Origin: Anolis sagrei
Taxonomy: Eukaryota; Chordata; Lepidosauria; Squamata; Anolidae
Reading direction: 5' to 3'
Assembly: GCF_037176765.1 (NCBI RefSeq)
Contig: NC_090034.1
Coordinates: forward strand, 89,870,000 to 89,933,999
Length of the DNA stretch: 64,000 nucleotides
Under the pieces are notes generated by a model, which worked only from the letters and a program-made list of their open reading frames with translations, did not search any database and had not been told where the DNA came from. Shown piece by piece: positions 19,902 through 30,105 of the stretch; the stretch's first letter is position 1, and every line of letters begins with the position of its first letter. The translations under genes were made by a program, and so were the position numbers.

Positions 19902-20098
19902 CTATACTACAGAATTAATGCAGTTTGACACTACTTTACTTTCCGTGGCTCAGTGCCATGGAATCCTGGGAATTGTACTTTTACAAGGTCTTTAGCCATC
20001 TCTGCCAAAGAGTGTTGATGTCTCACCAAACTAGAAATCCCAGGATTCCAAAGCATTGAGTCATGGCACCTAAAGTAGTGTCAAAATACATTCATTCT
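19902..20098. mobile_element. Palindromic MITE, ~200 bp
   Basis: TGCAGTTTGACACTACTTTA, GCCATGGAATCCTGGGAATT and the reversed partners AAATCCCAGGATTCCAAAGC and TAAAGTAGTGTCAAAATACA form a long imperfect hairpin. Confidence 0.7.
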
Positions 20099-20324
20099 TC
20101 AGTCTTTAGTTCTGCTTTGCCCTTATATGTATCAGAATTTTGAATTGATCACTTTGATTCATATAACGATTAGCTTTCCATTTATAAGATGGGACCATAT
20201 AATTATAGAGTCAGAAGGGATCCCAAAAGTGCCAATCTGGTGCCAGAATCCATCATTGAAGTACCCTGCATTGATCCCTGTATAGTAATTTCTATTTGTT
20301 TCTGTTTGCTACTACAAGTTGAGC

Positions 20325-20782
20325 ATGGGCAATCCATGGTTCTAAATGGTTCTAAAGTACTTACAAAACTGCTGGTGCTTTGCTTCTAAAGTGTTGCTAA
20401 AGTTCTGGTGGTGAAAATTTCAGAACTCTAACAAAACTTTCAAAATGTAATTGTTATTGGCTATTTTTAAGACAGAACCAATTAGGAACTGCCATTTATA
20501 ATGAAATGTTGAAAGTTTTGTTAGAGTTCTGAAATGTTCATGACCAGAACTTTAGCAACACTTTAGAAGCAAAACACAAGCACCCCTAGTTTTGCAAGTA
20601 CTTTAGAACCATTTATAACAGTGGTTCTCAACCTGGGGTCCCCAGATGTTTTTGGCCTACAACTCCCAGAAATCTGAGCCAGTTTATCAGCTGTTAGGAT
20701 TTCTGGGAGTTGAAGGCCAAAAACATCGGGGAACCCCAGGTTGAGAACCACTGTTTTAGAACCATGGATTTCCCATGCCTAG
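20325..20782. mobile_element. Foldback element with a nested hAT MITE
   Basis: GCATGGGCAATCCATGGTTC and CTAAAGTGTTGCTAAAGTTC on the left pair with AACTTTAGCAACACTTTAG, GTACTTTAGAACCATTTATA and GAACCATGGATTTCCCATGC on the right. The right arm is split by the 135-bp MITE at 20619-20753. Confidence 0.7.
20619..20753. mobile_element. 135-bp palindromic hAT MITE
   Basis: The ends CAGTGGTTCTCAACCTGGGG and GGTTGAGAACCACTG are inverted, and the whole element folds (GCCTACAACTCCCAGAAATC with GATTTCTGGGAGTTGAAGGC). Flanks ATTTATAA and TTTTAGAA are a decayed 8-bp duplication. A copy of identical length is at 23373-23507. Confidence 0.8.
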
Positions 20783-20989
20783 TAGCTTTTGTTAGCTAGC
20801 TTAGCTGTGCTAACAGATGTAAATTTCTAAAACAACCACTAGGTGGCAAGCTACATACATTTTTCACAACCCCAAATTTAGTAAGGGGACCGCAAATTGG
20901 GTCCCAACCCAAGAGGAAGTGGAATCTGAAATGGGGGAGATGGATAGAGAGTAAAGGGAAATGGAAAATGCAAAGAACTGAACCGTAGT

Positions 20990-21017
20990 CAATCAATCAA
21001 TCAATCAATCAATCAAA
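20990..21017. repeat. (CAAT)n microsatellite
   Basis: Seven tandem CAAT units, AT-rich flanks. Confidence 0.9.
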
Positions 21018-21208
21018 CAAAGGAAGCTATTTTCTATGCAAGCATTAAAGGCACAGGAGTCCACTTTGGCTTGCATTTTGGCAACTATAGCCCTGGGTTA
21101 GTATGATGCCTCTTGAAAAGCTATAAACAAGGGACCCAGGGAAAGGGGGAAGAAGGGAAGACCAACCCTCCTAGAATATAGATGAATGGCATTTTTTCTT
21201 CCAATTAG

Positions 21209-21556
21209 TACCAGCTATACAGAGATCATCGTGGATTTGGCAGTGACAGCAGTGACACATCCAGCTCTATCCAGGGCGGCAGCGCTGAGAGCCAAAACAA
21301 CATCCTCCGCTCAGCTAGCAGTTCACCACACATGTTGGATGCATTGCTGGCTGAATTGACGCTCCCAGAGAAAACTCCAGCCCACAAGTCACCTCGGACT
21401 CGGCCCGGCCGCAGCAGCGCAGTCGTCCCAGTGGATCTCAACATGAGCGATGGGGAGACAAGTGTCTCAGACAGTGGCTCAGAATCCCCAGTATGTGTGG
21501 AAATGCCACCACAGCCCTTCATTCATGAGCACACCAGCAGCAGCTTCAGTGCTCAG
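21209..21556 (+). CDS. FN3-domain protein, antepenultimate coding exon
   Basis: A 348-base exon of 116 codons, between the acceptor TTCTTCCAATTAG (AG at 21207-21208) and a donor after GCTCAG (GTTGGT at 21557). It starts and ends on codon boundaries. The protein is acidic and serine-rich (HRGFGSDSSDTSSSIQGGSA, then a short hydrophobic stretch MLDALLAELTLPEK, a basic stretch SPRTRPGRS and another serine/acid stretch DGETSVSDSGSESP). The last 20 or so residues (MPPQPFIHEHTSSSFSAQ) form strand A and the start of strand B of the FN3 domain completed by the next exon. Upstream exons were not found, so the protein's N terminus and identity are unknown. Codon choice and the conserved frame differ clearly from the surrounding repeats. 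I do not recognise the gene. Confidence 0.8.
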
Positions 21557-21754
21557 GTTGGTATAGTAAGTAAAAGCATGGGAATTTTGAGTTTTGGGAA
21601 GTATCTCCCAGAAGACCAAGGTAGCATGCTGACTGAGCTTTTCTGGGAGATATAATGCTCCAAACATGCACAAGCCTTACTGATTGCTCATTCAGGTTCA
21701 TCCACACTATTCGGTATGCCAAGGCCTCCTGGAACCAAACAGAGTATTAATGCT

Positions 21755-22735
21755 CAAGTGTTTCTCAATGCTATAACTCCTTAATAACGTTTCTCATGTC
21801 GTGGTTTTCCCCAACCATAAAATTATTTTTGTTGCTACTTCATAATTATAATTTTGTTACCTTTTTGTTACTTTTATGAATCGTAATGTAAATATCTGAT
21901 ATGCAGGATGTATTTTCATTCACTGGACCAAATTTGGCACAAATACCAGATGCGCCCAAATTTGAATACTGGTGAGGTTGGGGGAGGGGGATTGATTTTG
22001 TCATTCGAGAGTTGTAGTTGCTGGGATGTATAGTTCACCTACAATCAAAGAGCATTCTGAACTCCGCCAACAATGGAATTGAACCAAATTTGGCACACAG
22101 AACTCCCATGACCAACAGAAAATACTGGAAGGGTTTGGTGGGCATTAACCTTGAGTTTTAGAGTTGTAGTTCACCTACATCCAGAGAGCACTGTGGACTC
22201 AATGATAGATCTGGGCCAAACTTGACACGAATACTCAGTATACCCAAATGTGAACACCGGTGGAGTTTGGAGAAACTAGACCTTGACATTTGGGAGTTGT
22301 AGTTGCTGGGATTTATAGTTCACCTACAATCAAAGAGCATTCTCAACCCCACCAGTGATAGAATTGGGCCAAACTTCCCACACAGAACCCCCACCCTTGA
22401 AGGGACTTGCTGGCATGAGTCTGCCTCCAGCCCTGCACGCTCTCCTCATTCAGACATGTGCTAAGCATGCCTGCTCTCCCCTCCCCACTTGGAGTCTCAG
22501 AAACAACCCTCTCCTTAGCTGAGAGGCTGGCCAATCTCAGCAGAAGGAGGGCTTTTAGTGAGAGGATTTGCTGTCTGTTTCCAAAAAAGAAGAGAAGGAC
22601 AGGTTGAGAGATTGTCAGCCTTCTCTGGCCTAAGACCATCAGAAATATATGTTTTCTGATGCTCTTTGGTGACTCCTTTGAAACCCCCTTGCAACTCGCG
22701 CAGGGGTCCAAACCCCCATGTTGAGAAACGGTGGT
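21755..22735 (-). mobile_element. SPIN-like hAT element, intronic
   Basis: Its left end (AAGTGTTTCTCAATGCTATA, CATAATTATAATTTTGTTAC, TATGAATCGTAATGTAAATA) is the reversed SPIN-type terminus seen at 32145-32285. The right end is ATGTTGAGAAACGGTG. The interior holds two rounds of the shared module and a stretch at 22400-22680 not seen elsewhere. It lies in the intron after the first FN3-gene exon. Confidence 0.65.
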
Positions 22736-22805
22736 CTACAACCCGTATGCAGAAATCTTACTTTCAGCATTAAAGATACTGAAACCTTTAATGCTGAAGG
22801 CAGCA

Positions 22806-22820
22806 TGCGGGGGGGGGGGG
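22806..22820. repeat. Poly(G) run
   Basis: A run of about 12-13 G just 3' of the SPIN-like element. Confidence 0.8.
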
Positions 22821-23349
22821 GATCTGGATGGCATTGTCCCAAAAAGTGATATTTTTGCCTCTGCCTACTGCACATTCATATCATTGCCTCAACGATAGGC
22901 ATTTCTTTGACTCAATTGCTCCTTCATATAGTCAATGAATGAGGGGACACTATAGTATCTGAGCAGGAACAGAACTTTGACAATGCGTTTGAGTTGGGAA
23001 CATACATTACTTGTACTCTTGCCTGTCCAACAAGAATATGTGTGCCAGCCAAAGTCCTCAACTGTGGCATAGCAATGAATTTTGAACTGCAGGTGTTCAT
23101 GAAAGTCCCCATAACCACCTCTCAAAGGGCAGTTAGAAATTTCAAGCAGATGTGCTGATGCAAATACTATTTCTGGCATTTCCATATGCAGCAGGAAGAC
23201 ATCTTTTGTAAATGTAATGGATTTTAAGTCAAACTACTGCAAAATGTGGGGTATTACATTGTTTCCATGATATTAGAAGCCTACTGAGATGTCTACATGT
23301 AATTTCAATGGAAGAGGGGAGCCTGATGAGGAAAGGATATGATATTACC

Positions 23350-23712
23350 ATTTGTGGCACAATGGCTTAAACCAGTGGTTCTCAACCTGTAAGTCTCCAG
23401 GTGTTTTGGCCTACAACTCCCAGAAATACCAGCCAGTTTACCAGCTGTTAGGATTTCTGGGAGTTGAAGGCCAAAACATCTTGGGACCCACAGGTTGAGA
23501 AGCACTGGCTTCACACTGCTGACTGAATGGTTGGTGGTTCGAATCTGGGGAGCAGGATGAGCTCCCGTTTGTTAGCTCAAGCTTCTCATGCAGGGATACG
23601 AGAGAAGCCTCCCACAGGATGGTAAAACATCAGAGCGTCTTTGCAGATGGCCAATTCTGTCATACCAGAAATGACTTGCAGTTTCTCAAGTCGCTCCTGA
23701 CATGAAAAAAAC
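23350..23712 (+). mobile_element. SINE-2 copy interrupted by a hAT MITE
   Basis: The head remnant TTGTGGCACAATGGCTTAAA is followed by the MITE at 23373-23507. The SINE resumes with GGTGGTTCGAATCTGGGGAG and ends GTTTCTCAAGTCGCTCCTGA plus an A-rich tail. Confidence 0.8.
23373..23507. mobile_element. 135-bp palindromic hAT MITE nested in SINE-2
   Basis: CAGTGGTTCTCAACCTGTAA and GGTTGAGAAGCACTG are the ends. Flanks GCTTAAAC and GCTTCACA resemble a decayed 8-bp duplication. It belongs to the same family as 20619-20753. Confidence 0.8.
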
Positions 23713-24083
23713 CCATTAGTTCCAATAAAAAAGCCCCATCCTTTTTGTCCTTACAAACCCGACTTCACTAGAGCATTGATGTTCTGTAATATCATAATGT
23801 GATAGAAGTTCCTTGTTAGTATTTCACCCTCTTAGGTCATAGAAAGCTATTGGTTTGGACTACAAAGTTGAGGATTGTCAAAGATGTAGTCCAAAGCAGT
23901 TCCTTTTCCCAGGCTCTGCATCATATCTGTCTATTCATTCATTCCTGCTGTGCTCTCAGGTCCTTGTTGTGAGAATAATCATTTTACATTATTTTCCAGA
24001 GAGAAACAGTTTTGTTAATGAAGTAAGTCAGTATATTTCCTCTGTGGCCTTTTGGCATGATGCTAACCATCTTTTCCTTGCAG

Positions 24084-24296
24084 ATCTCTTGGACAGGACC
24101 ACAAAACCGCGAGCTTATTTCCTTCTATGAGCTTGAACTGCAGGAGGCCCGACTGGATGGCCAAGGCAAGAATATCCACTGGTTTTGCTCACGGACTGAA
24201 GAGCACCTGGAGAACCTGATTCCTGACACTAAGTACGTGATCCGGGTGAGGGCTCTCAATGTGGCAGGTGCTGGGAAGTGGAGTGCACCTTATACG
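24084..24296 (+). CDS. FN3-domain protein, penultimate coding exon
   Basis: A 213-base, 71-codon exon between TTTTCCTTGCAG and the donor GTAAGC, in phase with both neighbours. It encodes most of a fibronectin type III domain: the B-strand Trp (ISWTGP), C strand (LISFYELELQEA), E/F region (EEHLENLIPDTKYVIRV) with the typical Leu-x-Pro-x-Thr-x-Tyr pattern, and the F-G turn (RALNVAGAGKWSAPYT). FN3 domains are protein-binding beta sandwiches found in extracellular and cytosolic proteins. No signal peptide or membrane segment is visible in the part seen, and the serine-rich exon before it suggests a cytosolic protein. The gene is not identified. Confidence 0.85.
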
Positions 24297-25381
24297 GTAA
24301 GCACCAACCTGGGAATGCATGATGTGCCTTCCAGTTACCCATGAATTTCATATGGTTTTATTAGGCAAGGAATATTGAGATAGAGGTTGTATTTTGCCAG
24401 TTTCTTCTGAAATATACGCTACAGTGTCTAGTATTCATTGCTGGTCTCCACTGAAGTGCTGGCAGAGCTGACCTCACTTAGCCGTCAAGATCAAAGAGGA
24501 CCTGATGCTTTTAGTGTATTTAGGATTATTGTAGGGCTTAGGGATACTTTATTTACTATTTGTTTTCAATATTTCACATTTCCTTCAGCAACATCATGTG
24601 TTCTTTATTCTCTTTATCATCACAAGGATAATATGAGGTAAGTCTGTTGGTCCTGGGATTTCTACCTCCTTCATTTACACTTGCAGCCCGCAAGATGGAC
24701 ACCTCAGGACTTCCGTCGGACATTTTAGCGGTTTTTAAAGATGCAAATCATTATATAAGTTCTGTTCCTGGGTTGTATAAGCTTCAGAGCCATCTGTGCA
24801 GACAGGGTGTTATTCTGGGTTATACATGTCTGTTCCTGATTGCTCTTACTGTGAAAAGATGTACAACGTTGACTAGGGGCCACAACTTTGTCCTGGCCAG
24901 AAAAAACATGCCCTCCACATATTTCATGAAGTTTCTGGCACACAAACAAAGTTTTTGCCTTCTACTCAACTGTCACCTTCTTTTTAGGAACAAACCCAGA
25001 TAAAAAAAACTCATATGATTTCCGAGTGCAGGGACATACAAACATTCAAAGATGCGGATTTCTGGTTCAGAACCTGGATATTCCCACATCTGAAAATCTC
25101 ATGGTTTTTGTTGTTTGTAGTGATTGCTTCCATGTTTACAGGGAATGGCTTTTGGCCACCCTCCAGTTTGCCGCGGGAGCTCCTAGGGTAAAGGTAATGT
25201 CTGGACAGGACCTCAGTGAAGACTTTAATTGGGATCTCTCCTAGGTTCTAATCTGGTACGCCAAACACACTCTCTCACACAGCAGAGATTAGATTTCCAA
25301 GAATATACTTGTTACAGATGGATCATTTAGAGTTTATTTCTAGAATACTGATCGTAAAAGAAAGTCTCAACTATAGCAGAG

Positions 25382-25707
25382 GTAAAGGTTTTCCCCTGAC
25401 ATTAAGTCCAGTCGTGTCCGACTCTGGGGGTTGGTGCTCGTCTCCATTTCTAAACTGAAGAGCCGGCATTGTTCATATACACCTCCAACATCATGTGGCC
25501 AACATGACTGCATGGAGCACCGTTACCTTTCTGCTGGAGAGGTACCTATTGATCTACTCACAATTTGCATGTTTTTGAACTGCTAGGTTGGCAGAAGCTG
25601 GGTCTAACAGCGAGAGCTCACGCCACTTCTCAGATTCGAACCTGTGACCTTTCGGTCAACAAGTTCAGCAGCACAGCCATTTAACTCACTGTGCCACTGG
25701 GGGCTCA
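25382..25707 (-). mobile_element. Sauria SINE, full length, with TSD
   Basis: A complete inverted copy in the last intron of the FN3 gene. CAACTATAG flanks it on both sides as a 9-bp target duplication. Confidence 0.9.
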
Positions 25708-26149
25708 TTGTGCAACTATAGATCAATGCAAAAGCTATAACTGAGCATAAATTAAATTTATCACAAGCTGAAAAGGTTTTCCATGTTCTCCAAATGTCAT
25801 ACCTGTCCTTCCAAATGTGTATGTCTTGGGTCTTTTTTTTAATGTACACATTATCATTTTATATGCAAGATAATCTAAAGGTGATTGATGCAAATAACTC
25901 TACTGGCTATTTTTGTGCCAAATTTGATAATTTCATTCCCTTTTATAAACTGCATTAGTGCTTATAAACCATCAGACTCTAATAACACTAGTAAATTCAA
26001 AATGTGCAAACTCCATGATTTGCTGTTTAATTGGAATTGCAAATATTTCCTTATGAAGTTTTTCCTTCGAGTATAAGAGTAGAAGCAAAATATGCATTCA
26101 TCCTTCTGCCTCTTTAGGCATCCATTTCTCTGGCTCCCAAAACAGCATG

Positions 26150-26430
26150 CAAGATCCTCATAATAACCCTGTGAAGTATATTGAGTCAGATGAGGTCATC
26201 CACCACCTCGTCATATGTTTGGTGGTCAGCGGCGGCAGCGCTCTGCTCCGCCACAGGGTGTGGGGAATCTGGTGCCCCGCACCACCCAGATTCAAGGGAG
26301 GACGATCATATAGGGGAAAGTTCTCCCATGTTGCCCTGCAGACAGCATATGCCGGCTCCACCCTCCTTTGGCCATGAAGCCAGCAGAACATCATGTGATG
26401 GGAGCTGGACAGCTCCATAGGTAACCTGGG
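26150..26430. other. Unassigned GC-rich intronic block
   Basis: A GC-rich patch (GGTCAGCGGCGGCAGCGCTC near 26225) inside the last FN3-gene intron. Frames are open on both strands for 76-86 residues, but none has splice signals in phase. It could be an unrecognised DNA element. Confidence 0.3.
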
Positions 26431-26733
26431 CTAAAATCAGCACATACCACTAATTTTAGCCCAGTATGATGAGAACTTCATTGGGATTTGAATCCAAGGC
26501 TCGCTAGATAGCTCTACTCCAGAACTCTAACCATAACTTCTTTGGGAGAATCAGGTTGGCCAAAATTATCAGTGACAGCACTTCAAGAGGCAAGCTCACC
26601 CATGGTTTACATCTACCCCTTCTATATTTGCAATGTAAAGCACCCGTTTAAGTTTTCTGCAACTTATCAAGTCTCCAGGTTGCTACTTTGCATTTTCTCC
26701 CTAATAACAAGAGCTGGCTTTTCCTTCTTGCAG

Positions 26734-26847
26734 TTCAGCACAATGCCTCCAGTGCCAGGCATGCCTCTGGATCCATGTCCTGTCACTGTCACCGTGCGAC
26801 GAAGCAGGAAGTCCCAGAAGAAAACTATATTTGTTTCAGCACCTTAA
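26734..26847 (+). CDS. FN3-domain protein, last exon with stop
   Basis: The coding part is 37 codons plus TAA (26845-26847), after the acceptor TTCCTTCTTGCAG. It joins in phase to give APYT|FSTMPPVPG, the end of the FN3 domain. A basic C-terminal tail follows (VTVTVRRSRKSQKK, then TIFVSAP). The three exons together give 224 residues of C-terminal protein. The poly(A) signal AATAAA is at 26866-26871, only 19 bases after the stop, so the 3' UTR is very short. Confidence 0.8.
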   Translation, partial: FSTMPPVPGMPLDPCPVTVTVRRSRKSQKKTIFVSAP

Positions 26848-26865
26848 GAGGACCTGTAACATGGC

Positions 26866-26871
26866 AATAAA
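26866..26871 (+). promoter_or_regulatory. Poly(A) signal of the FN3 gene
   Basis: AATAAA 19 bases after the stop codon, with GT-containing sequence downstream. Confidence 0.7.
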
Positions 26872-27135
26872 AGTCAGCAACTTCCATTGGCTCCTGTATT
26901 TATGAGCTGTGACTGCTCTTGAGTATCACAATGGATGTCTTGCACAGATCACATCCAGTATAGCTGAACAGCAGAGCTTGTAATGCCAGTTTGGAGGATT
27001 CTGGGAGATTTAGTCTTAAAAAGACTGGCATTCCGGTTGGTAATAATTAGAATGTCACAAGGCCAATTTAGGACACTATTACACTTTTATAGTTATTGCT
27101 CCATCACCATGACTGACCAAAACCTACCCCTTAAC

Positions 27136-27290
27136 CAGGGGTCAGGAACCTTCGGCCCTCCAGGTGTGGTGGACTTCAACTCCCACAATTCCTTGGGCCA
27201 AGGTAAGCCTTTGGGGCGAATGCTGAGCCTCAAGGAATTGTGGGAGTTGAAGTCCACCACACCTGGAGGGCCGAAGGTTCCCCATGCCTG
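27136..27290. mobile_element. 155-bp palindromic hAT MITE
   Basis: CAGGGGTCAGGAACCTTCGG and CCGAAGGTTCCCCATGCCTG are inverted ends. The element folds completely (TGGTGGACTTCAACTCCCAC with GTGGGAGTTGAAGTCCACCA). CCTTAA flanks both sides. The near-perfect arms suggest a recent insertion. Confidence 0.8.
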
Positions 27291-27861
27291 CCTTAAGCTA
27301 TTCAGCCCACATCCTCAGATGAGAAGAGTCTCCAAATCACCATAAAACAAGATGGTAAGCAATGGTGGTGTCAGCCCTTTTGTAGTAGCAGGACATGGAA
27401 CAACAGACAATGGCAGGGAGCATGATGGAGTCATGTCTCTACTGCCTATTGCACCATTTCCCACTCCTGGGAAAGAGCCAGATTGATATATTGTCTCTCA
27501 CCACACAGTTTCTAGAGCTCCAGAAACTCCTCTGTTGTGGGGGGACAAAAGGTTTAAAAGTAATTTTGGAGGGAAGCAATAACACTGGCAGACATAACTA
27601 TGACATCACACTACCTTGACATGGCTATATCTTTTGATGTAGGATTTTGACCAATTTTTCCAAATGGGAAGCTGCAGCTAGAACTAGACACTAGGGCTCT
27701 GCAGAGAGCAATTTTTCAAAATGGGCTCTGGCTGTTTCGTTTGGTTTTCCAGCCGCAACAGACTGTGTGGCTGCTGACCATGGTTACTTTTGGTTTTAGC
27801 TACACGTTGACTGTGGAGAGGCAGCCACACACCCGCGTGGGGGTTTTCCTGTGAGCCCTGC

Positions 27862-27945
27862 TTGTTTATTTATTTATTTATTTATTTTATTTTATTTTAT
27901 TTCTATACCGCTTTTCTCAGCCCTTAGGCGACTCAAAGCAGTTTG
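27862..27945 (-). mobile_element. L2-type 3' tail, short
   Basis: (TTTA)n followed by TTCTATACCGCTTTTCTCAG and CCTTAGGCGACTCAAAGCAG, the reversed L2-type end. Confidence 0.65.
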
Positions 27946-28422
27946 TTGAGCCAATCAGAGCAGAAGAAATCCATGATGTGCCTTTTAGTCAAGCTGAGCC
28001 TCCATTTTTCTGTTGCGAGCAGGCTTCTGAGAAAGACAGATTGTGCTCCAGTCTGCTGGTAATCTAAATTCTCAGTGATGCAAGCTTCAAATGTGGGGTA
28101 GCTACCATAAAATGAGGAGCGCACACACACACACACACTCACAAAATGGCTAATACTCCTTCAGGTGGTGTGGCTCTCACCTAAATAAGTGTTTTAAAAG
28201 GGTGCCTTGACGCAGCTTCATTAAAAGGGTGTTGAAGGCAAATCATCCCAGAAAAGGTGGTTGATGCCTTAACCCAGGTCTTACTGAAAGATATGAGGAG
28301 AAACTATCCCAGAAAAAGCAGTTTCTTCAGACTGATGCCCTAAAAATGATGGAAAGGGGAGCCTGGGAAGTTCTTCCATTGCCACCCATGGGCTGAATCT
28401 TCCTGGAGCAAAAAATGGAACT

Positions 28423-28750
28423 TTGGGCTGCCAGATCAAAAAATTGAATTTTTCCTGCTTGAATTCGGAAGGCTCCTGAAAAACGGATTGGAGGAGGGGT
28501 GGGGGGGTACCAAAATCTGGACACTGAAAAACTGCATGGGTTTTAGCCAAATTGCACACACCTACTGGGCACTTGGCAAAACATGAGGGCAGTTGATTTA
28601 AACTAAAGATCTTTGTGCTGCCAGATCGAAAAATGGAATTTTTCCTTCTCAAATTCGGAAGGCTTCTGAAAAATGGAGGGGGGGGACCAAAATCTGGACA
28701 CTGAAAACTGCATAGGGTTTAGACAAATTGCATACCCATGGCTAAACAGG
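28423..28750. repeat. Tandem duplication, unit ~188 bp
   Basis: GCTGCCAGATCAAAAAATTG...ACCAAAATCTGGACACTGAA (28426-28535) recurs at 28614-28710 with changes, including the downstream GAGGGCAGTTGAT. There is no match to other repeats in the window. Confidence 0.7.
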
Positions 28751-28792
28751 AGGGCAGTTGATATAAACTAAAGCTTTGTTTGATTAATCTAG

Positions 28793-29140
28793 ATCACTGC
28801 TTCTTAAACTTTGGGTCCTGGCCTTAAATGGGGTCCCCCTAAGCTCAGTGTTGGGATCATGAAACATTTGGCAACAGTAAAAGATTTCTGAATGCCACGC
28901 ATTTACATGAATCTGTTAGCACCGTTTACAGTGTTTACAGTGAACTCTGCAGAAATTGCTTCAGGTGTGCACCACGAAAAGGAAAATCAATCTGTTTAGC
29001 AAGTCTTGTAAATGCTGACTTATTTTCTTTAAATGTTTTGATTTTTATACCTATTATATATATTTGTATACCTGAAGTCACATAAACATTTCTCAGATCA
29101 AAAGGGGTCATGAGTGGAAAAAGTTTCAAAAGCCCTAATT
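28793..29140 (+). mobile_element. hAT-type element, ~345 bp
   Basis: The ends CACTGCTTCTTAAACTTTGG and GAAAAAGTTTCAAAAGCCCT are inverted. Flanks AATCTAGA and AATTTAGA are an 8-bp duplication with one mismatch. No transposase. Confidence 0.7.
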
Positions 29141-29576
29141 TAGACTTGCAGAACTCTATCAACAAAGAGAACTGTTGCAATGAAGGGGTTGTCTTAAGTA
29201 ACAACAACTATGAAGATAAAGGTTCACTTCCACATGTTTCAAGAGTTTATGATGATATTAGGATTAGATGTGCTTTCAGACAGCATTATGTAGGTTTGCG
29301 AAAACCGTGGAAGGTAAAATAATTAGATGACCTGCTTGCAAAAAGGTGCAATAACTTTGAGATATTTTAAGGATGGGAGGTTATAAACATGACACTGTAA
29401 GGTGTGAGCGATATAATCCTGTGACTGGAAAGGTAGGGAATGTGTTTTTTATCTCACCATGTCTAGGGAAACAGGATCATAAACTGGATAAGGATGTCAA
29501 GCCATTCCCCCCATCCCCGTTAAATTTTATTTTAGTCCTCAAAATTCTTGCATTGTAAAGTAACTTAAAACTTTGA
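29141..29576. other. No gene seen
   Basis: Unassigned intergenic DNA. Confidence 0.45.
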
Positions 29577-30105
29577 GATGCAGGTGAAACATCAGGAGAG
29601 AATGCTTCTGAAACATTGCCATACAGCCCAGATAACTCACAACAACCCAGTGATTCAGGCCATGAAAGCCTTCAACAATACATTGAACATCTTTATGGGG
29701 AAAAACTGTTCCAAGACATGGAAATTGGAAAAACTAAGGCCTAGTTTCCAACAGACCTCACAACCTCTGAGGATGCCTACCATAGATGCAGGTGAAACGT
29801 CAGGAGAGAATGCTTCTGAAACATAGCCATACAGCCCAGATAACTCACAACAACCCAGAGATTCAGGCCATGAAAGCCTTCAACAATACATTGAACATCT
29901 TTATGGGGAGAAACGGTTCCAAGACATGGAAATTGGAAAAACTAAGGCCTAGTTTCCAACAGACCTCACAACCTCTGAGGATGCCTACCATAGATGCAGG
30001 GGAAATGTCAGGAGAGAATGCTTCTGGACCATGGCCATACAGCCCTGAAAACTCACAGCAACCCAGTGATTTTGGCCATGAAAGCCTTCAACAATACATA
30101 GTTTC
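29577..30105 (+). repeat. 208-bp tandem array of Penelope-like DNA
   Basis: GATGCAGGTGAAACATCAGG starts at 29577, and near-identical starts follow at 29785 and 29993, so the period is 208 bp. The third unit is partial and ends near AAGCCTTCAACAATACATAG. Each unit carries the 3'-region sequence of the Penelope-like repeat (CAACCTCTGAGGATGCCTAC) plus GAACATCTTTATGGGG not seen in other copies. Confidence 0.85.

Noticed and set aside
29577-30105. CRISPR-like array
   Set aside because: Units are 208 bp tandem copies of a dispersed eukaryotic repeat without spacers.
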